Shown: piece after piece, positions 1 through 11,889 of the stretch
How positions within the stretch are numbered: position 1 is the first letter of the stretch
Layout: every line of letters starts with the position of its first letter
Origin: Holacanthus passer
Taxonomy: Eukaryota > Chordata > Actinopteri > Pomacanthidae
Direction: 5' to 3'
Assembly (NCBI GenBank): GCA_025331565.1
Contig: JAFREQ010000049.1
Coordinates: 3,816,501 to 3,880,500, forward strand
Length of the DNA stretch: 64,000 bases
Program-made: the position numbers and the translations under genes
Notes under the pieces: generated by a model
Told to the model about the DNA's origin: nothing
The model's input: the letters and a program-made list of their open reading frames with translations, nothing else
Databases searched by the model: none

Positions 1-539
1 TTCATGTTGAGTCAGTGGGTACATATGCAAACACAATGTCAGACTCTGTAGTTATCTGTTTTTGACCAGTGATGACATGTATAGTCGCATGTCATCATTC
101 AACCGCTGGCTGTGGAAGTGATGTCCAGCAAATGATGTGGGCTTTGTTAGATACTGTAATTGGCAGACTTTCTGTGGACGACCTAGTCTGATTAGGAGAG
201 AAGGCATTCATCCTATTTTGGATGAAGAAGATCTCATATCTAGAAATCTGAGTTCATTAGTGGACCAAAACAATGACAGCCCAGAGTTGAGACCAGGAGG
301 CCGAGCTGCAGTCTTACACGCCTCTCTGCGCTTCCATACAGTTACCCACCCAAAACCCCACAGAGTAAGTGTCTGCCCCCCAACCAATTACATTCATTAA
401 ATCATAAGTAAACAAAAGAGGAGTTATACATAAAAACCTAATAAAAAATTAACACCACAACAACAGTAGTACAACAAGAGAATTACATGTGCGTATTCGT
501 AAATGATTTAACATCAGATTATAATAATGATTTATTTTG

Positions 540-2250
540 TCTTCCTAAATGAGTCCACTCCTCCCAGCCATATTAATACTCACATTCCTTGAGACACCAG
601 TTGAGGAGGAGGAGTAGCAGCCATCTTCAACTCAAGCCTATTTATCAGCCTAAACTGATTCTGAACTCTCTAAATTTTCAGAAGTTTATTCATTAAAAAA
701 GATAAAGCTGTTATTGTAGGTGATTTTAATATTCATGTGGCTGTTGATAATGATAGCCTCAGTGCTGTGTTTTTTATTATTAGGTTTGATTGACTTCTGT
801 AAGAGCGTTCGCTGTTTTAACCACCCTCTCGACCTTGTTCTTGGTTTTGGCATTGAAATTGAATACTTCAACAGAATCCTCTTTTATTGTTTCATTATTT
901 AAAAGCTTTTGAACTTTTTACTGTACTACACACCATTAGGCAAAAATCCTACACTTTGTTCTACTCAACTGGAAGGATCTCGTTTAGTCTGGCAAGATAG
1001 TCTTAAAACATATACTAAGGCCTTTAACTGTTTCTGACATATTTCCAAACACAGCAAGTTTAGAAACAGCTATAACACCTGATATACTGTATATTTAGAC
1101 AGCTGTTTCCCATCAACCATGAGCAACTAACCTCAATGATTTCTTCATCTAAACCATCAACCTATCTCTTAGACAACATCCCAACCAGGCTGCAGGCCAT
1201 GTGCCACAGTCCTTTAAAGCAGCTCTAATTAAACCTCCAACAACTATAGACCAACATCTGACCTTCCCTTTCTCTGTAAAACCCTTGAGAGAGCAATCAC
1301 CAATCAATTGTGTTACTTTCGACAATTGTTTATTTGAGGATTTTCAGTCAGGATTTAGAGTGCATCAAGCACAGAGACAGCTCTGCTGAAAGTTACAAAT
1401 GACCTTCTAATTGCATCAGACAGTCTCTGCATTTGTCTTGTTAGATCTTAGTGCTGCATTCACCACCACTGACCATCACATCCCGTTACGGAGACTGGAA
1501 CATTTAAGTGGCATTAAAGGAACCGTACAGCTCCAGGCTGTAATCCTCCATGCACACCAAAGTTAATCACAGTGTTCCATGAAGTTGTTTGCTTGAACCA
1601 ATTCTATTCACTTTACATGTTCTTCCTTTGGGTAATGTTATTTGAAAGACTCCATAAACTTTAATTGTAATGCAGATGATACCCAGTTATGTCTGTTGAT
1701 CAAGCCAGATGAAGCCAACCATTTGGCTAAACTTCTAGCATGGCTTAAGGAATTAAAAACCTGGATGGTCTGCTGTTAAACTAAAATGATTGTACTTGGC
1801 TCCAAAGACTTCCAAAAGACATTAGCTAAAAATGCAGTTACTCAAGATGGCATTGCCCTGGCTTCCAGCACCACCACAAGGAATCTAGGATGGTCTACAG
1901 AGGGACAGAACACGTACATTTTGGGGCCAGGAAAACAAGCTCCATCTCAGTGTCAGCAGTTCATTGTGGACCACAGGAAACAGTACTGTAGCAACCGCTC
2001 CTGCACCACCAGGCTCAGAGACAGCTTCATCAAGAGTGTCAAACTGTCGAGCTCGAGCTATCCACTGTGTCACCTCACTCCCACCATATTGATATGAGGA
2101 TGTCACTTTACACTTCACAGCTTTATTATATTGTCATGAAGACCTAAAGACCATACCTGTTTATAAGCTGTTCATCCATAACATTAAGATAAGATAAGCT
2201 TTATTGATTGTTACAACAGCTCGCAGAACAGGCAAATTGAAATACAGTAT
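540..2250 (+). mobile_element. Decayed non-LTR retrotransposon (L2/CR1/Rex1-type LINE)
   Basis: Broken + strand frames recall a LINE ORF2. An endonuclease-type stretch reads VGDFNIHV near 716-740, followed by LDLVLGFGIEIEYF near 832-872. A reverse-transcriptase region follows: FKAALIKPP near 1210, FQSGFR near 1342, STETALLKVTNDLL across a frameshift near 1370-1410, DLSAAF near 1446, and the catalytic-site relic NADDTQLC near 1670-1695, where the usual Tyr of YADD is replaced by Asn. A tail with AAGATAAGATAAGC and TTTATTGAT lies near 2185-2205. Stops and frameshifts are frequent, so the copy is dead. The class is firm; the clade is inferred from remembered teleost elements. Confidence 0.75.
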
Positions 2251-2970
2251 TCAATAAATAAAAGTTGTCACATGTCTGCCATTGTATTATATTTTATATT
2301 ATATTATATTCCTGTATTTTAGCGACTGCACTATTTTATGTCTTAAATTCTAATTAGATGTGAATAATTATTCCATGTAATTTCTCTTTGTACGTATTTT
2401 TGATACATTTATCTGTGAGAGCACTGTGGGAGAGATTCCAATTTCAGCCCATTATACCTTTATCAAATAATTGTGCTGATCAAATGTAAAATCTAGCTGT
2501 CCCTTTATCAATTTTACCTCTATCCCTCTACAATTATCAGGATTAATTGCAAAGCCATCATTCGTTATCTTTGGATAATGAGATAATTAAATTGATGCAA
2601 ATTGCTGGATTTGAAAACCCTGGAAGCTCTCCCTGCATTTGATGACCGATGAAGAGCAGAGCTTCCAAAATCAAAATGAATCAAAGTCATTTACGTTTCC
2701 CAAATAATGAAAAGACTGAGCATAAATGTAATTGCATCATTTTTACTCCAAGTAAGATAATCGGATCAGACTTAAATGGCTGTCCTAGTTTGAGCACTGC
2801 CTCAGTGAGGTTGACTGATTTACAGCACTTTCTTTCAAATGATGATCAAATGCTGTTCGAGGACTTTTAAACCCACAAGAGAAGCAGCACAACAGTAGGA
2901 GTTCCCCTCCTACAGCATTTGTTGCTTTTCCGTCTCACCAAATGTACAGATTGATTAGCATGGTGTTGAC

Positions 2971-3019
2971 TCTTTCTCTTCCTCTCTCTCTCTCTCTCTT
3001 GCCACTGTCTTTCTTCCAG
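2971..3019 (+). promoter_or_regulatory. Exon A 3' splice site with CT-rich tract
   Basis: A nearly pure pyrimidine stretch containing a (CT)n run is followed by TTTCTTCCAG directly before the exon. This is a strong vertebrate acceptor; the CT run is a potential length-variable microsatellite. Confidence 0.8.
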
Positions 3020-3123
3020 TTTGGTCGGACAGAAGTAATCGATAACACGCTGAACCCCGACTTTGTGAGGAAGTTTGTCCTTGACTTCTTCTTCGAGGAA
3101 AAGCAGAACCTTCGCTTTGATGT
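3020..3123 (+). CDS. cpne5: Copine exon A: C2A domain, central strands
   Basis: The 104-nt exon starts in phase 0 after TTCTTCCAG and ends before GTAAGT, leaving two bases (GT) of a split Val codon. It begins FGRTEVIDNTLNPDFVRKF and continues through VLDFFFEEKQNLRFDV. This is the highly conserved copine C2A segment in which TEVIDNTLNPDF corresponds to the C2 strand-turn-strand motif (T-x-N-P-x-F/W). It corresponds to roughly residues 62-96 of copine-5. EEKQNLRFD favours copine-5 over copine-8, which has EERENLRFD as I recall it. The next exon completes the codon to Val, where Leu is usual. Confidence 0.93.
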
Positions 3124-6100
3124 GTAAGTGGGAACATCTCCTGCCTTTGCCCTGTCTCTTTCCTTTGTTATACCAGGGAATGACTTCAGTCAAGCCTCCT
3201 CTTGTTTTGGCCTGCTGACTCATATCCACTAGGTTTAAAAGCCTCTAGTCAAAGCCCATTGCCATAAATGGATGACTCTCATCAAACTGTTGTAAATCAG
3301 CAGTATTGAATATGTTGCAAATTTCTGCATCATTTGGTAAGAACATGAGAAAAATAAAGTCTTTTGGTAAAAAGAGAAATAAAAGTAATACTGGAAATTT
3401 TTTACCTTAAAATGCTTCCAGCTGTGAAGTCGGTCATTTGTATGTTTTCACATTGCCAGTGTAAGATACATTTTTTAAACTTGGGAACACACATCCACAT
3501 TTATGAGGAGTTCATATAACACCACCACATCCACCGCAGATATTGGATTAGAAGCACCAATATCAGCATTAACTAGCTCAGCTATCTTACAGTGTGCATC
3601 AGAAGCTTGATGTTTCCATGGTGAAAATATAAAATCTTTTATTGATTATAAAGCTCGGAAAAATCAGATGGTTACATAAAAATAAGCTCATGTTGCTGCA
3701 ATAGTGTCACTCACCAAAAGAGTCTCCACTGTTTTCAATGAATGAATATTGTGTTAAAGGAGTTTTGAACAGCTACAATCAGACAACTTCCTGAATGAAT
3801 CTTATTGGGAACACGCAATAAAACACAAACACCAACACATTCTGACCAGTCACCATGACATTCTAATTTATAACAGTAACGTGACCAGCTGATCCAGAGC
3901 TGTGAGGGAGAACTGATCTTATTAGCACTGCTGTGTAAGGAACAGTCAGCTCATTCAGCCCTTCATGATGTATGCCAGATTATAAAAACGGTCAGATTTC
4001 TGTTCAAATGTAAATGGTGATCATGAGCAGCAGGTGTAAATCTACACAACAAAACACATTCCCACACCCAGTTTAGACAAGAAGTTAAAAGACTAAGCAC
4101 AGATTCAGAGCACTTCCTTGAAAATTCATAGGGTCAATACAGGCCACAGTTTGAATTGCAGCCCACACAAACAGTCAGAAAACACTCTGAAATAACATAT
4201 TGTAATATAAGAATTTGATCTTTTAGGCCCAATAAAATTTAATAACTCAGTTATACTGTGTGCATCACCTATCATAAGGGTCTGCTTTAACATGATTTTG
4301 CAGGCCATAGTATTAAAAGATCTAATGTCAACATCTCCTTAAATGTGTTTATTTTTTCTTGGCTTTATTGTGAAATCCTGCAGTACCTCAAAAAGTTTGT
4401 GAGTTTTGCGGGTGAGAAATAAACAAGCGCAGTGGTAATAAACAAACACAGCTTGGCTCTCCCTCATTACCACACTGCCCTTGAGTAAGGTAATTAAACC
4501 CCGACTGCTCCAACAAGTCTCCATCTCTGTTCATTTCACTGTCCTGGATGAAAAAAAAGTCATCTGTCTGGAAGCAGACATCTTAATTCTGAATCACTGC
4601 TGAGATGTGAATAACTGTTTCTTCATCAAAGGTCAACACATCCACCACTGGTTCCTCCACTACTGTTTGAAATATGTTAATAGACAAAGAGTGACTATGC
4701 TAATTTTGTTTCATTGTTGAAAGTGGACTGAGTCTATCTCTAGATAAGCAGTATATTCATTAAAACGCAGTATGGACTCAGCCTTTTTATCTTTTTGTTT
4801 GTCACAATCTATTTTTCCTCTCAATCTATTGTCAAAAGCTCATTATTCATCTCAAAGTTGTTTTGTTTGGTTCAAAGCCTTAAAGTATATAAAGATGTTC
4901 TGAAGTATTTATGAGGAGAATTAAAAGGGAAATGTACTTTCAGAGTCTGCAAATGAGCACAATGAGCTCTGCTGCAAATGTCAATCCCAGAGGATTCAAA
5001 GAAAAGAGAACAGTGTTGTTGTTTATTTACACATCTGCTTAGCTTCTCTGTATCTGCGGATCCATTCCAACTCTGCCTTTTAATGTGAAATCACTCACAG
5101 AGGACGCTGTAGGTAGATAGAGGCAGACAGGAGGGGATTCTTTCCACAGAGGGATCGATGCTCCTACAGGGGCTTCAGAGGCGAGACTCAGCATGGGGTC
5201 GGGCACAAGAAGAGGCCTGAGAGCCCTTCACATCCCTCCTATTGATCAGAGCTGCTTCTCATCCCTCTGCCCATCACCACGTGGTCAATAACTGTGAACA
5301 TCAACATCACTAGGCTGCTGCATCGATTCAACTAATCCCAATCCTCCGTCGATGACAAAAAAAGCTGGAACTTGAATATGTTTGTTAGAACCTTAAATGA
5401 CAATGAGCAGCACATTCAACATTTGTGTCCAGTGTAGAGAAGCGACAGTGGACTTGTTAGGCTTGTTACGTCTGATGTCCCATTTCTGTTCATCAGACGC
5501 TAACTCAGTAACAATGTCGATGAAATCAGTTCTATACAAAACAAACTTTTGATTTGTGACTTTTCCCCCAAAAAAGATGAACTGACATTTCTTATGTCAG
5601 CAAATCCAATGCAAAGACCGAATTCAATGGGTTCTACAAACAAGTACTGTGTGTGTGTGTGTCAAAGCCTGACACATCTTCTTCCTCTGTGCCATAGAGC
5701 TCCATTGTTGTTCACAAACTATAAAAACACATCAGTGAGCCACATTACTGGAGCGGGTGACATGTTCCATCATTACCATGATGGCTGTAGTTTATTTTGA
5801 CCCAATCCCACATGCAGTGCACACACTGTCCTGTTGTCTCAAATACTCACCAGAGGACCACCAAAACACTATTTCTTCTTTTGAAGTTTGACATTTGCTA
5901 AAAATGACAGCATTCCAGAAATTACAGTCTTTTTAAAAATGAAAATATCAGTGTCCCAGTCAAATTTTGCCAGCACTGATCTTATCTGAATCCTTTAATA
6001 TTTCAGTTCAATACTTGTATTTACACAGCAGGAGGTGATATGCAATGCTGATTGAATATGTATGTGGCTCACTGAAATAACAGGTAGAGCCCACTAAACC

Positions 6101-6726
6101 TTCAAGCTTCTGTACATGTCACAGATTAACATTCAACAGAAAGACAGGGGAGAAGTCTTTAGTCAGTGTTAGTGTTAAGGCCTGATCATATCGACTTTTA
6201 AAACCTCAAAATTGTGCTGCAAAATCACTTCATTTCACTAGGATTGCTGTGATTAGTGGATTTGCCTTCTGTCCACCGATTTTGCAAAGATGTTTGGATA
6301 AATTTTATTGTGCCACTTCCAAGTGTAACCTGGCCTTTAGAAGGTGAGACTGATATTAGAAATTGTTGTACTGGCAAAGAAGAAGAGTCTTCAATCTGAT
6401 TCATGATTGTAGGTTTTGGATTGTGGCGAGACAAAGGAAATGGTTGACTTACAGAGTGACAAGACTGTAAATATTCATTTCAAATAATGCTGTAGTGTTC
6501 CCGAACTATTAAAATTGAATGAGAAAAAATAACGAGCTGGAAATCAATTCAAAAAAAACAATCACAATGTTATTCTGCTTGCATAATAGTGCAAGTTTTT
6601 CATGGCACTGAGCGTTGAGTTTGAAGCTTCCTCCTCTGGGACAGCAGCTGCCCCGCTTAGTGAGGAGTCTTAATCTCCTGACAAAGTAAATCATTAATGC
6701 TGAATTATTAAGTAGTACAAAATATA

Positions 6727-6749
6727 ACACACACACACACACACACACA
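6727..6749. repeat. (AC)n microsatellite
   Basis: Eleven uninterrupted AC units, directly visible. Confidence 0.95.
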
Positions 6750-7724
6750 ATGGCAACACAAACACTGAAATGTTGTGCATCATTGAGTTTGGTATAGTGG
6801 ATGCTACCTGAATCAGTTTACACATGACAGCAAATCTTATGTTACTGTTGTGGTGCAAAATTCCAGCTGAATACATGCACTGACTTTACATTCCATGTTT
6901 CCACTTCAGGGGAGAGGAAAGAGTTAATTCATCAAATCAATTGTTTACTGGTGCTTTATGCACATTTTGAAGAAAACATTTGACATAAGTAATGAACATT
7001 GTACCTGAACTACTAATGGACTTCCGCAGAGTGCTCAAGCAGAAGTGACAGTCTGTGGCTAGCTAATGTTGAGGATGGATCATTAATCATTAAAAATTTA
7101 ATTCAAAACACATTATTCCCTTTTTTAAAGAATGTGCATGCAGTTTCTACAGAACAACCTAAGTAAAGGTAAGGTGTTTGAATCGTAAAATAAAACAAAA
7201 TAATGCTGTCAGTCAGAATTGTTTCTGCTTCTTATTGACCTCCAAAACTGTCAAAAGGACATAAATAAGATAAGAACTTAATGTATTTCAACAAAACCTA
7301 TAAGTCAGTGCATCAGTGAAAATAACTGCCTGAAATGCCCAGAATCTAGGAGAAAAATAAAATGACCTCCTCCCATCTGATGACAAAAGAATTTTCAGTT
7401 ATTCAGATTTTTTAAAGTACAGTGGCACAACTGGCACTACATCAGCAGTGATTATCTGGGAAATATAGATACTGTGACGTTACGAGCAATGAAGGCAGAC
7501 AGCTCAGTTTGTCTTACATTTATTGTAAAATGAACTGCTCAAAATATACGTTTCTGTGGCTGTGTCAGCCGCTATTTAAGTCTGTTACAGTGACTTCAGT
7601 TTGTAAAAGTATCATGACTCCAGTGGCTTCACAGGGCTCTGCATTAGAGGCTTCATTCATATTCAATTATATATTAATTAATTCAACATGAAGACAATTC
7701 CACTTTTCACAACTGCAGCTCTGT

Positions 7725-8330
7725 TAATCCCCTTATTTATTTATTCAGATCCCCATTAACTCCACTGGAGGAAAAAACTGAACAAATAAATGAACAACAC
7801 AAGGAATAGCTCCCAAAATAAAATATTTTACAGCTCTAAATAAACCTAAGAATTATTACAACAGTTCAAGTGGAATTGTTCTGACAAATAAGTGCATATT
7901 ATGGTCCTTGTTTCCTGAATTACATGCACAGGCAAAGAGTTCCAGGAAACCATGCCTATACATACACTGTATACATTAGTATTTATATTAGAGTATTTTC
8001 ACTGCACTGTTGGTAATATTACTTCCACCAGCTCGACTAGGAATGGCATCACGTTTACTCAAATTGAAACTAAGTTACTTGTGTAAGATTTCTGGATCTG
8101 GTAACAGAAATATTTCTAATATAACTGAGTAGTAAAACTGCTGATCTGTCACTTTGAGCCAACATGAACTTGTATGCATGCTACCATCATGTGTTTTATA
8201 AGAACAAGCGAGAACAGGACACTGCTCTCCTCCTGTCTGCAGCTTCTTTATAGGTCCTATGGAGGCAGGAGACCAAACCACGACACAGTAGTGAGTGAAA
8301 TCTTGAAACCAATTCACAGTTTAAGGCACT
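7725..8330. repeat. Interspersed repeat, probably LINE-derived
   Basis: It opens with TTATTTATTTATTCAGATCC followed by CCATTAACTCC. It also contains GGCAAAGAGTTCCAGGAA and ends near GAAATCTTGAAACCAATTC. These phrases recall a widespread teleost repeat derived from the 3' region of LINEs (GATCCCCATTAGC head, 'GAGTTCCA' core). No coding capacity is visible. Confidence 0.45.
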
Positions 8331-8928
8331 GAAGTCTGGAGGAGCCCGATAATAATGCAACAGAAAATAGACAGTCCTGATGACTCATCTGAAAGACCAT
8401 GATCTGTTAAGAAAAAACTTACAGTATACACTAGTGGTGTGGTGGCTGCCATCGGAGCAGCGCCTCAATCTGTTTCCTTCTGTTGCCAATTTTTAAACTG
8501 AAGTTCAACATAAATGCTGAAAATAACTTGAAACAAAACAAACAAACAAACAAACAAAAAAACTGTGAACTGCAATGAAAGCACTCGGCTCATCGGCCCA
8601 TGGATTTGAGGCTTTGGATGGACGTTTTCTCCTGAGGCAAGCTGAGCACAGGAGTGCCAACTCTGACAATAAATATACTGTTTAATTGGTCATTAACTGA
8701 TCATTCCTTATTGATATTCAAAGCAATGCCTCTGCTTGTTTTTCTGACATGACTGCTACAAGCAATAATCTCATGGCCTTATAACATGTCCTTGGTCAAT
8801 AACATGCTCATGAAATATTCTTGTTATTGCTCACTTTTCCATCTATCAGCACTGATAGTTATTGTTGAAGATACAGCTTCACATTCCCACACACCAAGAA
8901 TGGTGAAAACAGTGTCTTCAAAATAAAT

Positions 8929-8984
8929 GTGCAATCCATATCTGGGCCATGCAGTTTCCAGCATGGCCCAGATATGGATTGTAC
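8929..8984. repeat. Perfect inverted repeat, 21-24 bp stem with 8-nt loop
   Basis: The arm at 8932-8952 is exactly the reverse complement of 8961-8981, around the spacer AGTTTCCA. One G-U pair and two further pairs extend the stem to 24 bp. It is directly visible in the sequence. Function is unknown: it may be a short palindrome from a mobile element or a transcribed intronic hairpin. Confidence 0.95.
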
Positions 8985-9264
8985 CGAGTCCCAGGAGAGT
9001 GCTGTGGTCTCCCTGATATGGGGTCATGAGAGGGGATTCCAATAAAAGGGAGCATCCTAGTAGAGGGAATCAATTATTAAACTCCCACCTCTCCACACTG
9101 GTTATTTTTAGCCCACTGAATCACAAAAGATAGATGTGGAGCAAAGTGATGTATTATTTCCATAAGGAATGGGAGATGAATGGACTGGACTGCTGTACTG
9201 TGACAACAAAATCAATACATGATTTGAAGTATTGTCACTTGCGATCAACAATGTTTTGTTCAGA

Positions 9265-9805
9265 CATGTATTGATCGAATGCCAAATTTAGCTGGGATGT
9301 TGTGTAAAATGCAAATAAAAACTGAATGCAATCATTTGCAAATTAACTGTTTACAATGGTTTCAGGAAGTCTTCCTGAGCCCATGTATTAATCTCCTTTA
9401 CACAACCATATGTTTGACAAAGTGTTGAGCCTCTCTCCATCCTCGCTTGTGAACGACTGAGTCTTTCCAGGATGAACCTTTCATACCCAATCATGATCCT
9501 ATCACCTGTTACCAATGAACCTGTTTACCTGTGGAATGATCCAAACAGGTGTTTTTGATCAGTCCACAACTTTCACAGTCTTTTGTTGCTCCTGTCCCAA
9601 CTTGGTTGAAACATGTTGCTGCCGTCAAATTCAGTATAATCAAATATTTACAGAAATCAATGAAGTTTATGAGGTCAAACATTGAATATTTGTCTTTGAA
9701 CTGTTTTCAATTGAGTATATGTCAAAAAGTATCAGCAAATTATCACATTCTGTTTTACTTATCTATTACACAGCGTCTAAACTTTTTTGGACTCAGGGTT
9801 GTAGG
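9265..9805. mobile_element. Non-autonomous DNA element with long imperfect terminal inverted repeats
   Basis: The left end near 9278-9342 (TGTGTAAAATGCAAATAAAA and following) is an imperfect reverse complement of the right end near 9727-9793, which ends in CAGCGTCTAAACTTTTTTGG. Between them are phrases of a common teleost repeat: TTCCTGAGCCCATGTATTA, then a stretch about hot-spot words CCTGTTTACCTGTGGAATGA and GAAACATGTTGCTGCCGTCA. The element has no transposase and resembles a MITE or deletion derivative of a cut-and-paste transposon. The superfamily cannot be set from sequence alone. A second, half-length relative lies at about 30140-30360. Confidence 0.65.
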
Positions 9806-10122
9806 ATACCAGGAAAAGTAGCTCCTGTATATCTTCCCTATCCTGTGGTTGTGGTTGGTCACATGGTAAGCCAAGATGAAAAGCTGAGAAATGTAATATT
9901 GTAATTGAAACATTAAAGGCAGAGGCTGCGACGGCTCACTGTCTGATTGCACTGTAAGTATAGCTCATGTTTTTTAGCCTTCTGCAAAAACTTTTGACAA
10001 CCAAAATATTAGAAATATACTTTTAGCAAGAACCACAGTGTGCCCACAGCTGTAATTCAGATAATTGACATACACTTAGGAAAACCTACTGAGTCAGTGA
10101 GAGCAAATGCTTTGTAATGGGA

Positions 10123-10139
10123 TTTTTTTTTTTTTTTTT
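10123..10139. repeat. T17 homopolymer
   Basis: Uninterrupted run of 17 T, directly visible. Confidence 0.95.
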
Positions 10140-10339
10140 ACATAATAATGTTACAAGTTCCAAGGTCTTCAGTGAAGCCTTAAAATCCTTTTAAGAGCTA
10201 TGAGTAGGGACCAGGAGGGTGACAGATGATTTTTATATTTAGAGATAATTGACTGCCAAGAGATGAGAGGTTTGATACAGTTTGAACACTATCTGAACTA
10301 TGCAAAACAACTTGGTAACACAGCATTACAGAGGAAGGA

Positions 10340-11160
10340 AGCTGCCTCCGCCATTGACCCTGTAATAGTGTGGGGTTATTAAGCAGTCAGTCCGCTGTGG
10401 AACCAAACAAATGGCACCGACACTAAACGAACACAAACCTGGCCATTGTTGCTAATGGTGTAAATTCTATCACGCTGAGAGCACAGGTGTTGCAATCATT
10501 GACTCTGCGCGAAAAGGTAATTAAGGCTGTTCTACGTTTTGTTTCTGCACCCTTAAGGAACGAATCAGACCTTAACTTCTCATACTGTGCAGTGGTGTGT
10601 AATTAGGTTTTTAAATGTATGCTGCACTCTGATGTTTCCAAGCCTTGACTGTGAATGAGGGAGGCCTCATCCATGAGGCAAACTGGATATGCAAATCATG
10701 ACCACCTTCACATTTCGACACACACCTCATTAAATTGAATTCATAAGCCGTCCTGAAACCTGCCCATGTGCAATGTAAAGCAAATATACATTGTTCAACA
10801 AAACATGCCGTGAAATACATCAAATATAGCAGGAACTGCCAAAGTGAAAAAAGTTCAAATGAAGTAATGTGATTTTTGAAAATGCTGTCCAACGTCTCGG
10901 AACATTTAAAATGTCATTAAAAGCTAATGAGTCCCTGTAATGAAGCAATTAAAATGTGTCCCGCCATTAGTGTCCTTTCTTTTCAAGTTGTTAAGGTCAC
11001 ATCAAAGTAGGTGGCACATCTGAGCTGCACGCATAAAAGGATTCACTAATGCCCATTGTACCCTGAATTATAAACATGTTATAGCTTCAGTAATGGAGCA
11101 GAGCTGTCTTTGCTGATGGTGATTTGCAAAGTTTAAACCACGGACAGCCATAATTTCTGT
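10340..11160. other. Candidate conserved non-coding stretch
   Basis: No repeat family or open frame was recognised. The stretch has balanced composition and dense short words of homeodomain-site type (GGTAATTAAGG, GTCATTAAAAGCTAATGAG, GCAATTAAAATG, GCCATTAG), with little low complexity. Such texture is typical of intronic vertebrate enhancers. Conservation was not tested, so this is only a candidate. Confidence 0.25.
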
Positions 11161-11379
11161 TTGACCATTTTATTATTTAGGGCTCTGGCACCTTGTGTGG
11201 TGAAACCCCTTAAATTCACGCCAGGGCAGGGATAGAGTTGCTTTGACATTGACGAAATTTGGTAGGATCGGATTCATTTGAAATTTAGTTGGTAAATTCC
11301 ACAGACTAATTTGACAGTAAATTGCAATGGAACAATCAATAACCTGACTAATCATGTCATTGGTCATAAGACACCTAGC

Positions 11380-11840
11380 CATTTTAGACATTCACACATT
11401 TTACATGTGTGGAATTTTTCGAAACTCCTGCAAAGCTTTTGAGCTTTCATGGAACGCTGCTGCTGTGGATGGTGAGGATGTGCTATTAAACAGGAAGCCC
11501 TGTTTGAAGGGCCAGAGTTACTGAAATCTGGCACATCAAAACACATCAGAAGTGGTGAAAGTTTATATCCGATATGGGTCTTGGGCTTGAGTGTGGCAAT
11601 ATGTCTCGACAGCAGTCCTCGCATCATGTTTCACCTGTATGTACAAAGTTTGGTAGGCACATGTAACGTACAAAAAGCCACACTGACGTCATGCCCTACC
11701 CACAACAGGAAGTCGGCCATTTTGAATTTAGTGTGCTTTTTTTTTTTAATTATTATTTTTTTGCATTTTACAGCCAAAGCATCAGAAGAGCTCACTTTTC
11801 AGTTTAACTCCACAAATGGAGCCAGGACAGATTAAGTCTT
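11380..11840. repeat. Teleost interspersed repeat (AGGAAGTCGGCCATTTTG family)
   Basis: It contains a chain of phrases I recognise as a repeat found in many fish: GTGGTGAAAGTTTATATCCG, ATGGGTCTTGGGCTTGAGTG, CACCTGTATGTACAAAGTTT, GGTAGGCACATGT and ACAGGAAGTCGGCCATTTTG. It has no coding capacity. It abuts the hAT relic downstream, so one may have inserted beside the other. The class is unassigned. Confidence 0.6.
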
Positions 11841-11889
11841 TTCCAGAAGTCTCCTGGTGAGCGGTGAGACTGTCAGGGAGCTAATTTTG

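Larger units (their letters stand above)
1..3019 (+). other. End of the intron upstream of exon A
   Basis: No copine exon was found here. The preceding coding exon, expected to encode the C2A stretch with the loop 1 SKSDP motif, must lie before the window. The interval holds a decayed LINE (about 540-2250). Positions 2260-2960 are AT-rich with no recognised feature. It ends in a long CT-rich tract leading into the exon A acceptor. Confidence 0.7.

Noticed and set aside
137..400. Possible upstream copine exon in the first open frame
   Set aside because: The translation shows none of the C2A start wording (such as the SKSDP loop) and there is no suitable AG/GT pair.
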